The notes below the pieces were generated by a model, which worked only from the letters and a program-made list of their open reading frames with translations, was not told the origin of the DNA and searched no databases. Source: an uncultured Anaerotignum sp. (GTDB lineage: Bacteria; Bacillota; Clostridia; Lachnospirales; Anaerotignaceae). Taken from it: a stretch of DNA of 20,735 bases. Both the position numbers and the translations under genes were made by a program. The stretch covers positions 1-20,735 of the forward strand of contig CAJTQX010000044.1 of assembly GCA_910578425.1 (NCBI GenBank). Reading direction: 5' to 3'. Below are positions 13,916-20,735 of this stretch, one piece after another. Numbering within the stretch: position 1 is the first letter of the stretch; every line of letters begins with the position of its first letter.

Positions 13916-14911
13916 TTACTCAATCGCCACCAGATCCTCCGGAACAGTCACATTCAGGGCTGTGGCAACCTCCACGTTATATTTCGGCGTGATATTCTCC
14001 GAAACAAATGCAATCGGCATCTCCGCCGGATTTGCGCCGTTCACAAGGATATCATATGCCATTTCGCCCGCTTTCTGCCCCAGCTCGTAGTAGCTGATGC
14101 TTAACGTTGCAAGTCCGCCGCCGCCGCACATATTTTCTTCACCGCAGATAACAGGAATGCCGGCAGGTACCGTTACATTCTTGATGATTTCTATGTTATT
14201 TGCCATAGTATTATCCGTCGGAATGTATACTGTATCACATTCGCTGACCGCCTTTGTGATGACAGCCTGCACCTCGTTGGAATCCGCCGCCGTATATTCC
14301 GCAAATTCCAGACCCGCATCGCTCAGGTATTTCTGCGCCAGTTCGGACTGGAACTCAGAATTTGGTTCCGCGCTGCAATATACAATAGCTACCTTTGCCG
14401 CATCCGGACATACCCTTTGCAGCAGGGCAATCTGTTCGTCAACAGGCGCAAGGTCGGAAACGCCTGTTACATTCCGCCCGGGCGCATCGTTTTCCTCAAT
14501 AACACCGGCTGTCTTGAAGTCTGTTACAGACGTGCCGATGACAGGGATTTCAGACGTTGCCGCAGCCGCAGACTGCAACGCGGAAGTCGCGTTCGCCATA
14601 ATCAGGTCTACATTGTCGGATACAAATTTTGTAGCGATGGTCGTGCAGTTTGTCTGCTCACCTTGTGCGTTTTGGTAATCGAAAGTAATGCTGTCGCCCA
14701 GCAGCTCTGTCAGCTTATCCTGAAAGCCCGCAGTTGCCGCATCCAGCGCGGGATGCTCCAACTGCTGTACGATACCGATGGTGTAAACCTTCGCATCGCC
14801 GTCTTCCGCTCCGTCTTTTTCCGCAGGCTGGGCAGTGCCGCCGCAGGCTGTAACTGCCAGAGCCATCGCCATAGACGCGGCGATTATGCCTGTAATCTTC
14901 TTCATTTTCAT
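13916..14911 (-). CDS. ABC transporter substrate-binding lipoprotein
   Basis: The predicted protein has 331 residues from the ATG at 14911, with GGGAGAGG six bases upstream. The signal peptide MKMKKITGIIAASMAMALAV leads to a lipobox VTAC with the lipidated cysteine at 23. The rest matches the ABC_sub_bind (DUF534, COG2984) family: YTIGIVQQLEHPALDAA, DLIMANATSALQSAAAATSEIPVIGTSVTDF, VTGVSDLAPVDEQIALLQ, VYIPTDNTMANN, PVICGEENM and ITPKYNVEVATALNVTVPE. Some members (TrpX of streptococci) serve aromatic amino acid uptake. The substrate here cannot be told from sequence. It is the first gene of the operon, and the hairpin repeats after it may let it be made in excess over the membrane components. 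Confidence 0.94.
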   Translation of the reverse strand: MKMKKITGIIAASMAMALAVTACGGTAQPAEKDGAEDGDAKVYTIGIVQQLEHPALDAATAGFQDKLTELLGDSITFDYQNAQGEQTNCTTIATKFVSDNVDLIMANATSALQSAAAATSEIPVIGTSVTDFKTAGVIEENDAPGRNVTGVSDLAPVDEQIALLQRVCPDAAKVAIVYCSAEPNSEFQSELAQKYLSDAGLEFAEYTAADSNEVQAVITKAVSECDTVYIPTDNTMANNIEIIKNVTVPAGIPVICGEENMCGGGGLATLSISYYELGQKAGEMAYDILVNGANPAEMPIAFVSENITPKYNVEVATALNVTVPEDLVAIE

Positions 14912-14941
14912 AGTAATCCTCTCCCTTTTTTCAAATATTGG

Positions 14942-14996
14942 ATGCGCTTGTGCGCATATTTGTTCCACTTTCGTACTTGTATGCGTATACGCGTTG
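14942..14996 (-). promoter_or_regulatory. Palindromes in the 5' leader of the ABC operon
   Basis: The leader of about 93 bases holds ATGCGC-ACAA-GCGCAT (14957-14942), directly before the ribosome binding site, and the palindrome GCGTATACGC (14983-14992). No T-box or known riboswitch features were seen. They could be operators or RNA hairpins that limit translation. Confidence 0.4.
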
Positions 14997-15010
14997 CATT
15001 GATAAAGCAT

Positions 15011-15038
15011 ATTATAGCACGCAATGCTTCGATGTCAA
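15011..15038 (-). promoter_or_regulatory. Promoter of the ABC transporter operon
   Basis: TTGACA (15038-15033), a 16-base spacer and TATAAT (15016-15011) form a consensus sigma-A promoter. Inverted repeats AAGCAT-N13-ATGCTT (15005-15029) and GCATTG-N20-CAATGC (14996-15027) span the -10 box and could be a repressor site. Confidence 0.88.
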
Positions 15039-15041
15039 TAC

Positions 15042-15062
15042 AAAAAAAGCCGGAAATCCGGC
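15042..15062 (-). terminator. Second intrinsic terminator between yqeY and the ABC operon
   Basis: On the minus strand GCCGG-ATTT-CCGGC followed by seven T ends four bases from the -35 box of the next promoter. It lies 115 bases beyond a stronger terminator. Confidence 0.8.
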
Positions 15063-15176
15063 AGAGAATCATGCATTGTATATCCAAAGCAAACGGGGTA
15101 ATTTTTTTTGGATATTTTTCCAAACTTTATTTGAAATGCACGATTTATTTGTCTAAAATGTCCACAAGGGGAAAAC
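15063..15176. other. Spacer between two terminators
   Basis: AT-rich, with no open frame of note. It holds an inverted repeat TTTGGA-N6-TCCAAA (15107-15124). On the minus strand GGATATACAATG could be a -10 region, but no -35 is convincing. A short RNA ending at 15042 is possible but unproven. Confidence 0.3.
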
Positions 15177-15221
15177 AAAAAAAGAAAAGCGGCAAAACCA
15201 TTCCAGTTTTGCCGCTTTTTT
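15177..15221. terminator. Bidirectional terminator of rpsU-yqeY
   Basis: Perfect 10-base stem GCGGCAAAAC/GTTTTGCCGC with a 7-base loop. T-runs follow on both strands. It lies about 60 bases after the yqeY stop. Confidence 0.9.
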
Positions 15222-15282
15222 CGTGTTTTTTTCTGCGCCGCCGTATCCAGCGCATGCTATTGCGGGCATTGCGCCGCGAATA

Positions 15283-15732
15283 TCATTTGCCCTGGAGCAT
15301 CTTCTTTACAAAGCCTCCGACGAGCTTCATATCCGCACGGCCCTTTACCTTCGGCGTAACAGACGCCATGACCTTGCCCATGTCCTTAATAGAAGCCGCA
15401 CCAATTTCGGCTACTGCTTCCTCCACAATCTTCTTGATCTCGTCTTCGTTTAACTGCTCTGGAAGGTAGCTTAACAAAATCTCGATTTCCTTATTGAGTT
15501 TCTCAACCAGGTCTGTCCTGCCGCTTTTCAGAAAATCAGGAAGGGCATCCCGCCTGCTTTTCAGCTGCTTGGAAATAACGTCCAGCACGCCTTCATCGTC
15601 CAGTTCGATCTTATTATCCTTCTCGATCTGCAATATACCGGAGCGGATCAGCTGTACGGTATCCTTCCGCAGGGTATCCTTTTCTTTCATAGCAGTTTTC
15701 AAATCTGCAAAAAGCTGCTCTTTTAATGACAT
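15283..15732 (-). CDS. yqeY: GatB/YqeY domain protein
   Basis: The predicted protein has 149 residues, the full length of YqeY. The fold is two all-helical parts related to the tail of the GatB subunit of tRNA amidotransferases: MSLKEQLFADLKTAMKEKD at the start, LLSYLPEQLNEDEIKKIVEEA in the middle, and DMGKVMASVTPKVKGRADMKLV near the end. The family may act in tRNA-dependent processes, but its exact role is not established. The ATG at 15732 has AAAGGGA about 9 bases upstream. It follows rpsU by 36 bases in the conserved rpsU-yqeY order. Confidence 0.95.
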   Translation of the reverse strand: MSLKEQLFADLKTAMKEKDTLRKDTVQLIRSGILQIEKDNKIELDDEGVLDVISKQLKSRRDALPDFLKSGRTDLVEKLNKEIEILLSYLPEQLNEDEIKKIVEEAVAEIGAASIKDMGKVMASVTPKVKGRADMKLVGGFVKKMLQGK

Positions 15733-15768
15733 ACAATCATCCCTTTTCGCCGTGAAAAAAATCTGTAA

Positions 15769-15945
15769 TTATCTGAATTTACGTTTTCTGGCGGCTTCGG
15801 ACTTCTTTTTGCGCTTTACGCTGGGCTTGTCATAATGCTCTCTTTTGCGTACTTCGCCCATAATACCGTCTCTGGCACAGGTTCTTTTGAACCGGCGAAG
15901 CGCGCTGTCCAAGGATTCATTTTCTTTAACTTTTACCTCCGACAT
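15769..15945 (-). CDS. rpsU: 30S ribosomal protein S21
   Basis: The predicted protein has 58 residues, MSEVKVKENESLDSALRRFKR onward, ending in the basic tail VKRKKKSEAARKRKFR. This is the normal S21 length and pattern. S21 sits on the platform of the small subunit near the anti-Shine-Dalgarno region and helps initiation. The ATG at 15945 has GGAGGG seven bases upstream. The frame is open further upstream (to 16068) but passes through the promoter, so that extension is not used. Confidence 0.97.
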   Translation of the reverse strand: MSEVKVKENESLDSALRRFKRTCARDGIMGEVRKREHYDKPSVKRKKKSEAARKRKFR

Positions 15946-16033
15946 GAATTTCCCTCCCTCCCAGATGCGAGATTCGTTTGGTACAGTACGGCAGGAAAAG
16001 CGGCTATTCGCCTTTTTTACCATACATTTTAGA

Positions 16034-16062
16034 ATTATACACAAAAACCGCCGCAACGTCAA
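16034..16062 (-). promoter_or_regulatory. rpsU promoter
   Basis: TTGACG (16062-16057), a 17-base spacer and TATAAT (16039-16034) form a near-consensus sigma-A promoter. The leader to the rpsU ATG is about 83 bases. Confidence 0.87.
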
Positions 16063-16089
16063 TAACAAACCGATAAATTTTTCAAACCT

Positions 16090-16146
16090 TAAAGACCTTT
16101 GGAGTCTGGGGCAGCACCCTGCGGTCTTCCAGCCTTCCGGTCTTTA
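16090..16146. repeat. 57-base element with TAAAGACC terminal inverted repeats
   Basis: TAAAGACC at 16090-16097 and GGTCTTTA at 16139-16146 are perfect 8-base terminal inverted repeats. Between them lie GGGGCAGCACCC and another GGTCTT (16123-16128). The right end provides the TAA stop codon of glgB. The same head occurs in the other modular repeats. Confidence 0.65.
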
Positions 16147-18408
16147 TTCTTTGACCTTTCTCGCTTTGGCAGGCATATTCTTTTTTGCCTTCGCAGGCGC
16201 GGCAGGCTTCGGCTCGCGCTCCAGCACAGTCATGCCGAGCGGCGGTACGCAAATGTTCACACTCTGCTGGCACCTGTTCCATGCCATCGGCTCGCTCTTC
16301 ACCGCTTTTTTGTTCACCACGCCGCTGCCCCCGAACCGCGTTTCATCACTGTTAAATATCTCCTTATAAACGCCCTCCGCTGGTACGCCCAGCCGGAACT
16401 CAAAATACGTATTCGGCGTAAAGTTGCACACAAACACCAGCTCTTTGTCCGCGCTCCGGCGCACGAACGACACCACAGAGCTGTCCCTGTCATCGCATTC
16501 TATCCACGAAAACCCGTCCGCGTCATAATCCTTTTCCCAGAACGGCTTTTCCGCCAGATACAAATGGTTCAGTTCCTTCATATATGTCTGCATATGGATA
16601 TGGTCCGCATACTGGAGCAGATGCCAGTCCAGACTGCGCGCTTCGCACCATTCCTGATACTGCCCAAACTCGCCGCCCATGAAAAGCAGCTTCTTGCCTG
16701 GGTGCCCGTACATAAAGCCATAGGCAAGCCGCAGGTTCGCGAATCTCTGCCAGTCATCCCCCGGCATTTTCCCGACCATAGAGCTTTTTTCATGCACAAC
16801 CTCATCATGCGAAAGCACCAGTATAAAATTCTCCGAAAAATGGTACGCCATGCCGAAGGTCAACTGGTTATGGTGGTATTTCCGGTAGATCGGGTCATAA
16901 TGCATATAATCCAGAAAATCGTTCATCCAGCCCATGTTCCATTTCAGCGTAAAACCAAGCCCGTTCTCTTTTACGTCCTTCGTCACGCCCTCCCATGAGG
17001 TAGATTCCTCGGCAATGAGTATCGCGCCGCTGCCCTGTCCAACCAATACGGAATTCATGTGCTTCAAAAATTCCACAGCTTCAATATTTTCCGTACCGCC
17101 GTACTGGTTTGGCAGCCATTCGCCTTCGTCCTTCGCAAAATCCAGATAGAGCATGGACGCGACAGCATCCACACGCAGCCCGTCCAGATGGTACGCCTGC
17201 GTCCAGAAAATGCCGTTTGCCAGGAGGAAATTTGTAACTTCCTTTCTGCCATAATTGAAGATATACGTCCCCCACTGGCGGTGCTCGCCGCGGCGGGAAT
17301 CCTCATGCTCATAAAGCGCGGTGCCGTCGAAGCGCGCCAGCGCGAAATTATCACGCGGGAAATGCGCAGGCACCCAGTCCAGAATAACGCCAATGCCGTT
17401 CTGGTGGCAGGTATCCACGAAATACTTAAATTCATCGGGCGTGCCATAGCGGCTGGTGGGCGCGTAGTAGCCCGTTACCTGATAACCCCAGCTGCCATCA
17501 AACGGATGCTCTTCTACAGGCATCAGCTCAATGTGCGAAAAGCCCATTTCCTTCACATACGGCACAAGCTGCTCCGCCAGTTCCGTATAAGTCAGGAAAC
17601 GATTGCCCTCCTCCGGCACGCGTTTCCAGGAGCCGAGATGCACCTCATAAATATTCATGGGCTTTTTCAGCACGTCCGCCTTTTTCCGCGCCGTCATCCA
17701 GCGCGTATCCTTCCATTTATAGCGTTTCATCGGGTAAAGCACAGCTGCCGTATCCGGACGTTTCTGGAAAAACAGACCATACGGGTCCGTCTTATCCACG
17801 CGTCTGCCATCGCACTGTGTCACATGGAATTTATACAGGTCGCCTTCCTTCAGGCCAGGAATGAAGATTTCCCAGATACCGGATTCCCCAAGCAGACGCA
17901 TGGGGTTCCTGCGGCTGTCCCAAAGGTTAAAATCGCCGATCACGCTGACGCTTTTCGCATTGGGTGCCCAGACTGTAAAGGACGCGCCTTTCACGCCGCC
18001 ATGCGTAATGAGCCGCCCGCCCATTTTCTCATAAATTTCATAATGCGTGCCCGCGCCGAAGAGATAGCGGTCATATTCCGAAATGGAAGGTTCAAAGGAA
18101 TAAGGGTCGTAGCCCTTCCAGCTGTGCCCCGTACCATCGGTATATTCCAGCATGTAACGGAACCATTCCTCCCTGTCCTCAATGACTGCCTCAAAAAAAC
18201 CGTCCTGATGGATTTTCTCCATAGGGTATCTTTTGCGCTTGTTGACTGTGTCAATGACTGTAATTGCCTCAGCCCCGGGCAGGTAGGCTCTTACGATCAC
18301 CATACGTCTGCCTTTCAGCTCTGCTTCATGCATCCCCAGCACCGTATGCGGATCGCCATGTTCCCCGTTCACAATGTTGAAAATTTCATTTAAATCTGTT
18401 GTTGCCAT
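16144..18408 (-). CDS. glgB: 1,4-alpha-glucan (glycogen) branching enzyme
   Basis: The predicted protein has 754 residues and transfers alpha-1,4 glucan segments to form alpha-1,6 branches in glycogen. An N-terminal CBM48-type module (about 20-105) and a second beta-sandwich (ASFTVWAPNAKSVSVIGDFN near 142-161) precede the GH13 barrel. The catalytic residues are D414 in GLRVDAVASM, E467 in LIAEEST and D535 in VLSHDEVVHEKSS, with the same spacing as in the E. coli enzyme. The typical GSWGYQVTGYYAPTSRYGTP is at 305-324. The C-terminal beta domain ends at about 730. A basic Pro-Ala-Lys-rich tail of about 22 residues follows and is unusual. The ATG at 18408 has AAGGAGA about 8 bases upstream. No other glycogen gene is in the window. 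Confidence 0.96.
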   Translation of the reverse strand: MATTDLNEIFNIVNGEHGDPHTVLGMHEAELKGRRMVIVRAYLPGAEAITVIDTVNKRKRYPMEKIHQDGFFEAVIEDREEWFRYMLEYTDGTGHSWKGYDPYSFEPSISEYDRYLFGAGTHYEIYEKMGGRLITHGGVKGASFTVWAPNAKSVSVIGDFNLWDSRRNPMRLLGESGIWEIFIPGLKEGDLYKFHVTQCDGRRVDKTDPYGLFFQKRPDTAAVLYPMKRYKWKDTRWMTARKKADVLKKPMNIYEVHLGSWKRVPEEGNRFLTYTELAEQLVPYVKEMGFSHIELMPVEEHPFDGSWGYQVTGYYAPTSRYGTPDEFKYFVDTCHQNGIGVILDWVPAHFPRDNFALARFDGTALYEHEDSRRGEHRQWGTYIFNYGRKEVTNFLLANGIFWTQAYHLDGLRVDAVASMLYLDFAKDEGEWLPNQYGGTENIEAVEFLKHMNSVLVGQGSGAILIAEESTSWEGVTKDVKENGLGFTLKWNMGWMNDFLDYMHYDPIYRKYHHNQLTFGMAYHFSENFILVLSHDEVVHEKSSMVGKMPGDDWQRFANLRLAYGFMYGHPGKKLLFMGGEFGQYQEWCEARSLDWHLLQYADHIHMQTYMKELNHLYLAEKPFWEKDYDADGFSWIECDDRDSSVVSFVRRSADKELVFVCNFTPNTYFEFRLGVPAEGVYKEIFNSDETRFGGSGVVNKKAVKSEPMAWNRCQQSVNICVPPLGMTVLEREPKPAAPAKAKKNMPAKARKVKE

Positions 18409-18893
18409 ACTGCCATCTCCTTTTTGAGATATTCCAAAGGCTTTATGCCTTTTTGTGTTATGTTGTCTCCTGTAAAACTGCGCTGTTTCGTATAAATCAC
18501 CCGCAAAACATAGTTTTGCCGCAATTCGGGGTTAAAAATCTGCTCAGCATCTTTTGAAACACCGGCTTTCTCAGTCTTTTATCGCCATACTTCTGGTAAT
18601 TTTCCTGAGAAACGCACGATTACAGGCAAAATGAGCGCGAGCAAAGCGGCTGCATTCCTGCAAAAAATTTCCTTTGTCCGGCGGTAAAATTCAGACAGAT
18701 TCGGTATTTTCCATGATACTGAACAGGATCTAAGGGGAAGTCCCCCTTACATAGTAAAATTACAGACAGTATTCTTTGTATCTGCATAAAATTCTATTAT
18801 ATCTATCATATACTATCCGGCAGAATATTTCCAGTCCCAAATCGCATGATTTTTTTTGCCCATGCGTCGAAATACGGCAATTTGCCATAGGTC
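18409..18893. other. Gene-poor divergent region between glgB and the MBL gene
   Basis: No gene is supported. It holds three inverted repeats: GCAAAAC-ATA-GTTTTGC (18503-18519, extended by C-G pairs), TTTCTCAG with CTGAGAAA (18567-18574 and 18605-18612), and TAAGGGG-N5-CCCCTTA (about 18731-18749). No clear glgB promoter was found. A plus-strand 78-codon TTG frame (18776-19012) overlaps the promoter of the next gene and is not believed. Confidence 0.4.
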
Positions 18894-18922
18894 TTGTCAG
18901 CCAAAGGAAAAAAGCATATACT
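18894..18922 (+). promoter_or_regulatory. Promoter of the MBL-fold gene
   Basis: TTGTCA (18894-18899), a 17-base spacer and TATACT (18917-18922) precede the ATG by about 86 bases. A second set, TTGTCA (18925-18930), 16 bases, TATATC, lies just downstream and could be a tandem promoter. Confidence 0.6.
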
Positions 18923-19008
18923 ATTGTCAGGGATACATTTGTCTTTATATCACAAATAGAATCAAGAAAATGCCATGATTTTTATAAATCTGTTAAGGGG
19001 GAATTTTT

Positions 19009-20643
19009 ATGAAACTGATGTTTTTGGGCGCAGATCATGAAGTAACAGGCAGCTGCCACTACATCGAAAGCTGTGGAAAGCATATCCTGCTGGACTGCGG
19101 CATGGAGCAGGGGCATGATATTTACGAGAATCAGGAGATACCTGTTTCAGCCGCAGCAGTCGATTATGTCTTTCTGTCTCACGCGCATATCGACCATTCC
19201 GGACTGCTGCCCCAGCTTTACAAAAACGGGTTCCAGGGCAGGATTTACGCCACAGAAGCCACGACTGACCTCTGCCGCATCATGCTGCTGGACAGCGCAC
19301 ATATCCAGGAATTTGAAGCAACCTGGCGCAACCGAAAAGCACGCCGCGCAGGCGCGCCGCAGTTTGAGCCGCTCTATACCACAAAGGAAGCCATGGCAGT
19401 CATGGAGCATTTCATTCCCTGCGAATATGAAGAAAAAATACCCGTATGCGAAGGAATCGCGCTGCGGTTTACAGACGTTGGGCATCTGCTCGGCTCGTCC
19501 AGCATGGAAATATGGCTGACGGAAAACGGTGTAACAAAAAAGGTGGTATTTTCCGGCGATATCGGCAATATCAACCAGCCCATCATACACGACCCGCATT
19601 TTACAGAATCTGCTGATTACGTCATCATGGAATGCACCTATGGCGACCGCACCCATAATGCCCCGCCGGATTACGAAGCGGAGCTGGCAAGGTACATACA
19701 GGAAACACTGGACCGCGGCGGAAACCTTGTCATTCCGGCGTTCGCGGTGGGACGCACGCAGGAAATGCTCTATTTTATCCGAGAGATCAAGGAGCGAGGG
19801 CTCGTGACGGGACATGAGCATTTCAAGGTGTATGTAGACAGTCCGCTTGCCATAGAAGCAACAAAGGTCTTTGTAGACAACGAACTGGACTGTTTCGATT
19901 TTAAGGCGATGCAGCTCGTCAAACAGGGCGTCAACCCGCTGGAATTTCCCGGGCTGAAGCTCGCCGTCACCGCTGAGGAATCACAGGCAATCAATTTTGA
20001 CAAGGACCCGAAGGTCATCATTTCGGCGTCGGGCATGTGCGAAGCAGGGCGTATCCGCCACCATTTGAAGCATAACCTCTGGCGTCCGGAATCGACCATT
20101 TTATTCGTTGGCTATCAGGCTCTGGGGACGTTGGGACGCAATATCATAGAGGGCGTGCCGGAGGTGCGGCTCTTTGGCGAAACCATCAGCGTCAAAGCGC
20201 ATATCGAGGAGCTTGCCGGCGTCAGCGGGCACGCCGACCAAAAGGGTCTGCTGAACTGGCTGGGGCATTTTGAGGAAAATCCAAGGCTGGTCTTTATCGT
20301 ACACGGGGAGGATGCAGTCTGCGAATCCTTCTCGAAGCTGCTGCGGGAGGAGCATGGCTGCCGTGCGTATGCACCGTACAGCGGAGCATGCTTCGATCTT
20401 CTGACAGGGCAAATGCTTGCCGAGGGCGTCAAGATTCCTGCCGCACATAAGGAGTATGACTATGCTAAGGCGAAAGCGCAGTCCGAGGGCGGCAAACGCG
20501 CAATCTATCTGGCAGAGCAACTGGATATGGCGGGCAGCAGGCTGCTGCGGATTATCAGCCAGAGCAAGGGCGGCGCGAACCGCGATATGGAAAAGCTGCT
20601 GAATCAAATCAACGAGCTTTGCGGCAGGCTGGAAAAACAGTAA
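19009..20643 (+). CDS. MBL-fold metallo-hydrolase with beta-CASP and RMMBL domains
   Basis: The predicted protein has 544 residues, of the family of CPSF-73-like RNA-processing nucleases. Zinc ligands are H58-x-H60-x-D62-H63 (SHAHIDHSG), H159 (DVGHLLGSSS) and D184 (FSGDIGN). The beta-CASP part follows with MECTYGDRTH, IPAFAVGRTQEMLYFI and ISASGMCEAGRIRHHLKHNL. The C-terminal RMMBL histidine lies in SGHADQKGLLNWL. The last 100 residues are a helical tail. It is probably an RNA endo- or exonuclease in the cytosol, but RNase J/Y-type duties are not implied; many Clostridia carry this extra paralog with unknown targets. AAGGGGG lies seven bases before the ATG at 19009. It is the only plus-strand gene and appears to be transcribed alone. 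No terminator was found behind it. Confidence 0.92.
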   Translation: MKLMFLGADHEVTGSCHYIESCGKHILLDCGMEQGHDIYENQEIPVSAAAVDYVFLSHAHIDHSGLLPQLYKNGFQGRIYATEATTDLCRIMLLDSAHIQEFEATWRNRKARRAGAPQFEPLYTTKEAMAVMEHFIPCEYEEKIPVCEGIALRFTDVGHLLGSSSMEIWLTENGVTKKVVFSGDIGNINQPIIHDPHFTESADYVIMECTYGDRTHNAPPDYEAELARYIQETLDRGGNLVIPAFAVGRTQEMLYFIREIKERGLVTGHEHFKVYVDSPLAIEATKVFVDNELDCFDFKAMQLVKQGVNPLEFPGLKLAVTAEESQAINFDKDPKVIISASGMCEAGRIRHHLKHNLWRPESTILFVGYQALGTLGRNIIEGVPEVRLFGETISVKAHIEELAGVSGHADQKGLLNWLGHFEENPRLVFIVHGEDAVCESFSKLLREEHGCRAYAPYSGACFDLLTGQMLAEGVKIPAAHKEYDYAKAKAQSEGGKRAIYLAEQLDMAGSRLLRIISQSKGGANRDMEKLLNQINELCGRLEKQ

Positions 20644-20681
20644 TTCCCGCATGAAAAAACAGCCCCCAGGCTTATGGATTC

Positions 20682-20735
20682 TGAACTGCCCCAGTAAAAA
20701 CGGACAATAGACAAAAGGCCCCCTGTGTAGGATAA
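20682..20735 (+). mobile_element. Probable left end of an IS3-family insertion sequence (cut by window end)
   Basis: The sequence TGAACTGCCCCAGT...ACGGACA matches the type of terminal inverted repeat found in IS3-family elements, which begin TGAACTG/TGAACCGCCCC. It is followed by AAAGGCCCCCTGTGTAGGATAA, which looks like a transposase leader with a -10 box. The element starts 38 bases after the MBL gene stop. No transposase codons are inside the window, so the call rests on recognition of the end only. Confidence 0.5.

Noticed and set aside
14912..15040. T-box or other riboswitch before the ABC transporter
   Set aside because: The leader is only about 93 bases and lacks a T-box sequence or a terminator between promoter and start codon. 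Only short palindromes are seen.
17059..18393. Plus-strand open frame opposite glgB (444 codons)
   Set aside because: It is antisense to a branching enzyme with all catalytic residues. There is no ribosome binding site or family signature.
18776..19012. 78-codon plus-strand frame from a TTG
   Set aside because: No ribosome binding site. It spans the predicted promoter and leader of the MBL gene and overlaps its ATG.
1..20735. CRISPR array, tRNA or rRNA genes, prophage or toxin-antitoxin pair
   Set aside because: No regularly spaced direct repeats, no cloverleaf with T-loop sequence, no ribosomal RNA signatures and no phage or TA protein families were seen.

Overview
The window looks like chromosomal DNA of a Gram-positive Clostridia bacterium, most likely of the Lachnospirales. 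The reasons are the gene order dgt-dnaG-rpoD followed by trmK-nif3, the rpsU-yqeY pair, strong AGGAGG-type ribosome binding sites, several TTG starts, and GC-rich hairpin repeats between genes. This is a judgement from layout, not a database match. Almost everything is on the minus strand. Only the last gene (19009-20643) is on the plus strand.

Layout from left to right. Positions 222-557 hold the RNase P RNA gene, whose promoter overlaps the stop codon of the gene before it. Positions 586-2247 encode a TGS-domain/uridine-kinase-like nucleoside kinase. Positions 2572-3248 hold one AT-rich small membrane protein and a possible 48-residue hydrophobic peptide. A structured repeat lies between these two, and a second copy lies just downstream of rnpB. 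Positions 3390-6438 look like one operon: two tandem paralogous membrane proteins of unknown function, then trmK (tRNA m1A22 methyltransferase) and a Nif3-family metal protein. An intrinsic terminator sits about 20 bases before the first start codon of this operon. Positions 6645-7087 hold a small lipoprotein gene whose signal peptide appears broken by one base in a run of six A. Positions 7390-10287 hold rpoD and dnaG. Positions 10603-11616 hold a dGTPase-like HD hydrolase with its own terminator.

Positions 11898-14911 encode a three-gene ABC transporter: lipoprotein substrate-binding protein, permease, ATPase. It has a near-consensus promoter and two upstream terminators. Positions 15283-15945 hold yqeY and rpsU, again with a near-consensus promoter. 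Positions 16144-18408 encode the glycogen branching enzyme. After a gene-poor 600-base divergent region comes a beta-CASP metallo-beta-lactamase-fold protein. The last 54 bases look like the left end of an IS3-family insertion sequence that runs out of the window.

Most genes are core: replication priming, the housekeeping sigma factor, tRNA processing and modification, the ribosome, nucleotide pools and glycogen. I did not find a convincing new multi-gene defence or biosynthetic system. The least explained material is: (1) the two-copy structured repeat at 53-205 and 2921-3079; (2) a modular hairpin repeat superfamily in at least eight intergenic regions, whose TAAAGACC head supplies stop codons; (3) the paralogous membrane pair inserted between rpoD and trmK-nif3; (4) the attenuator-like terminator before that pair; and (5) the frameshifted lipoprotein.
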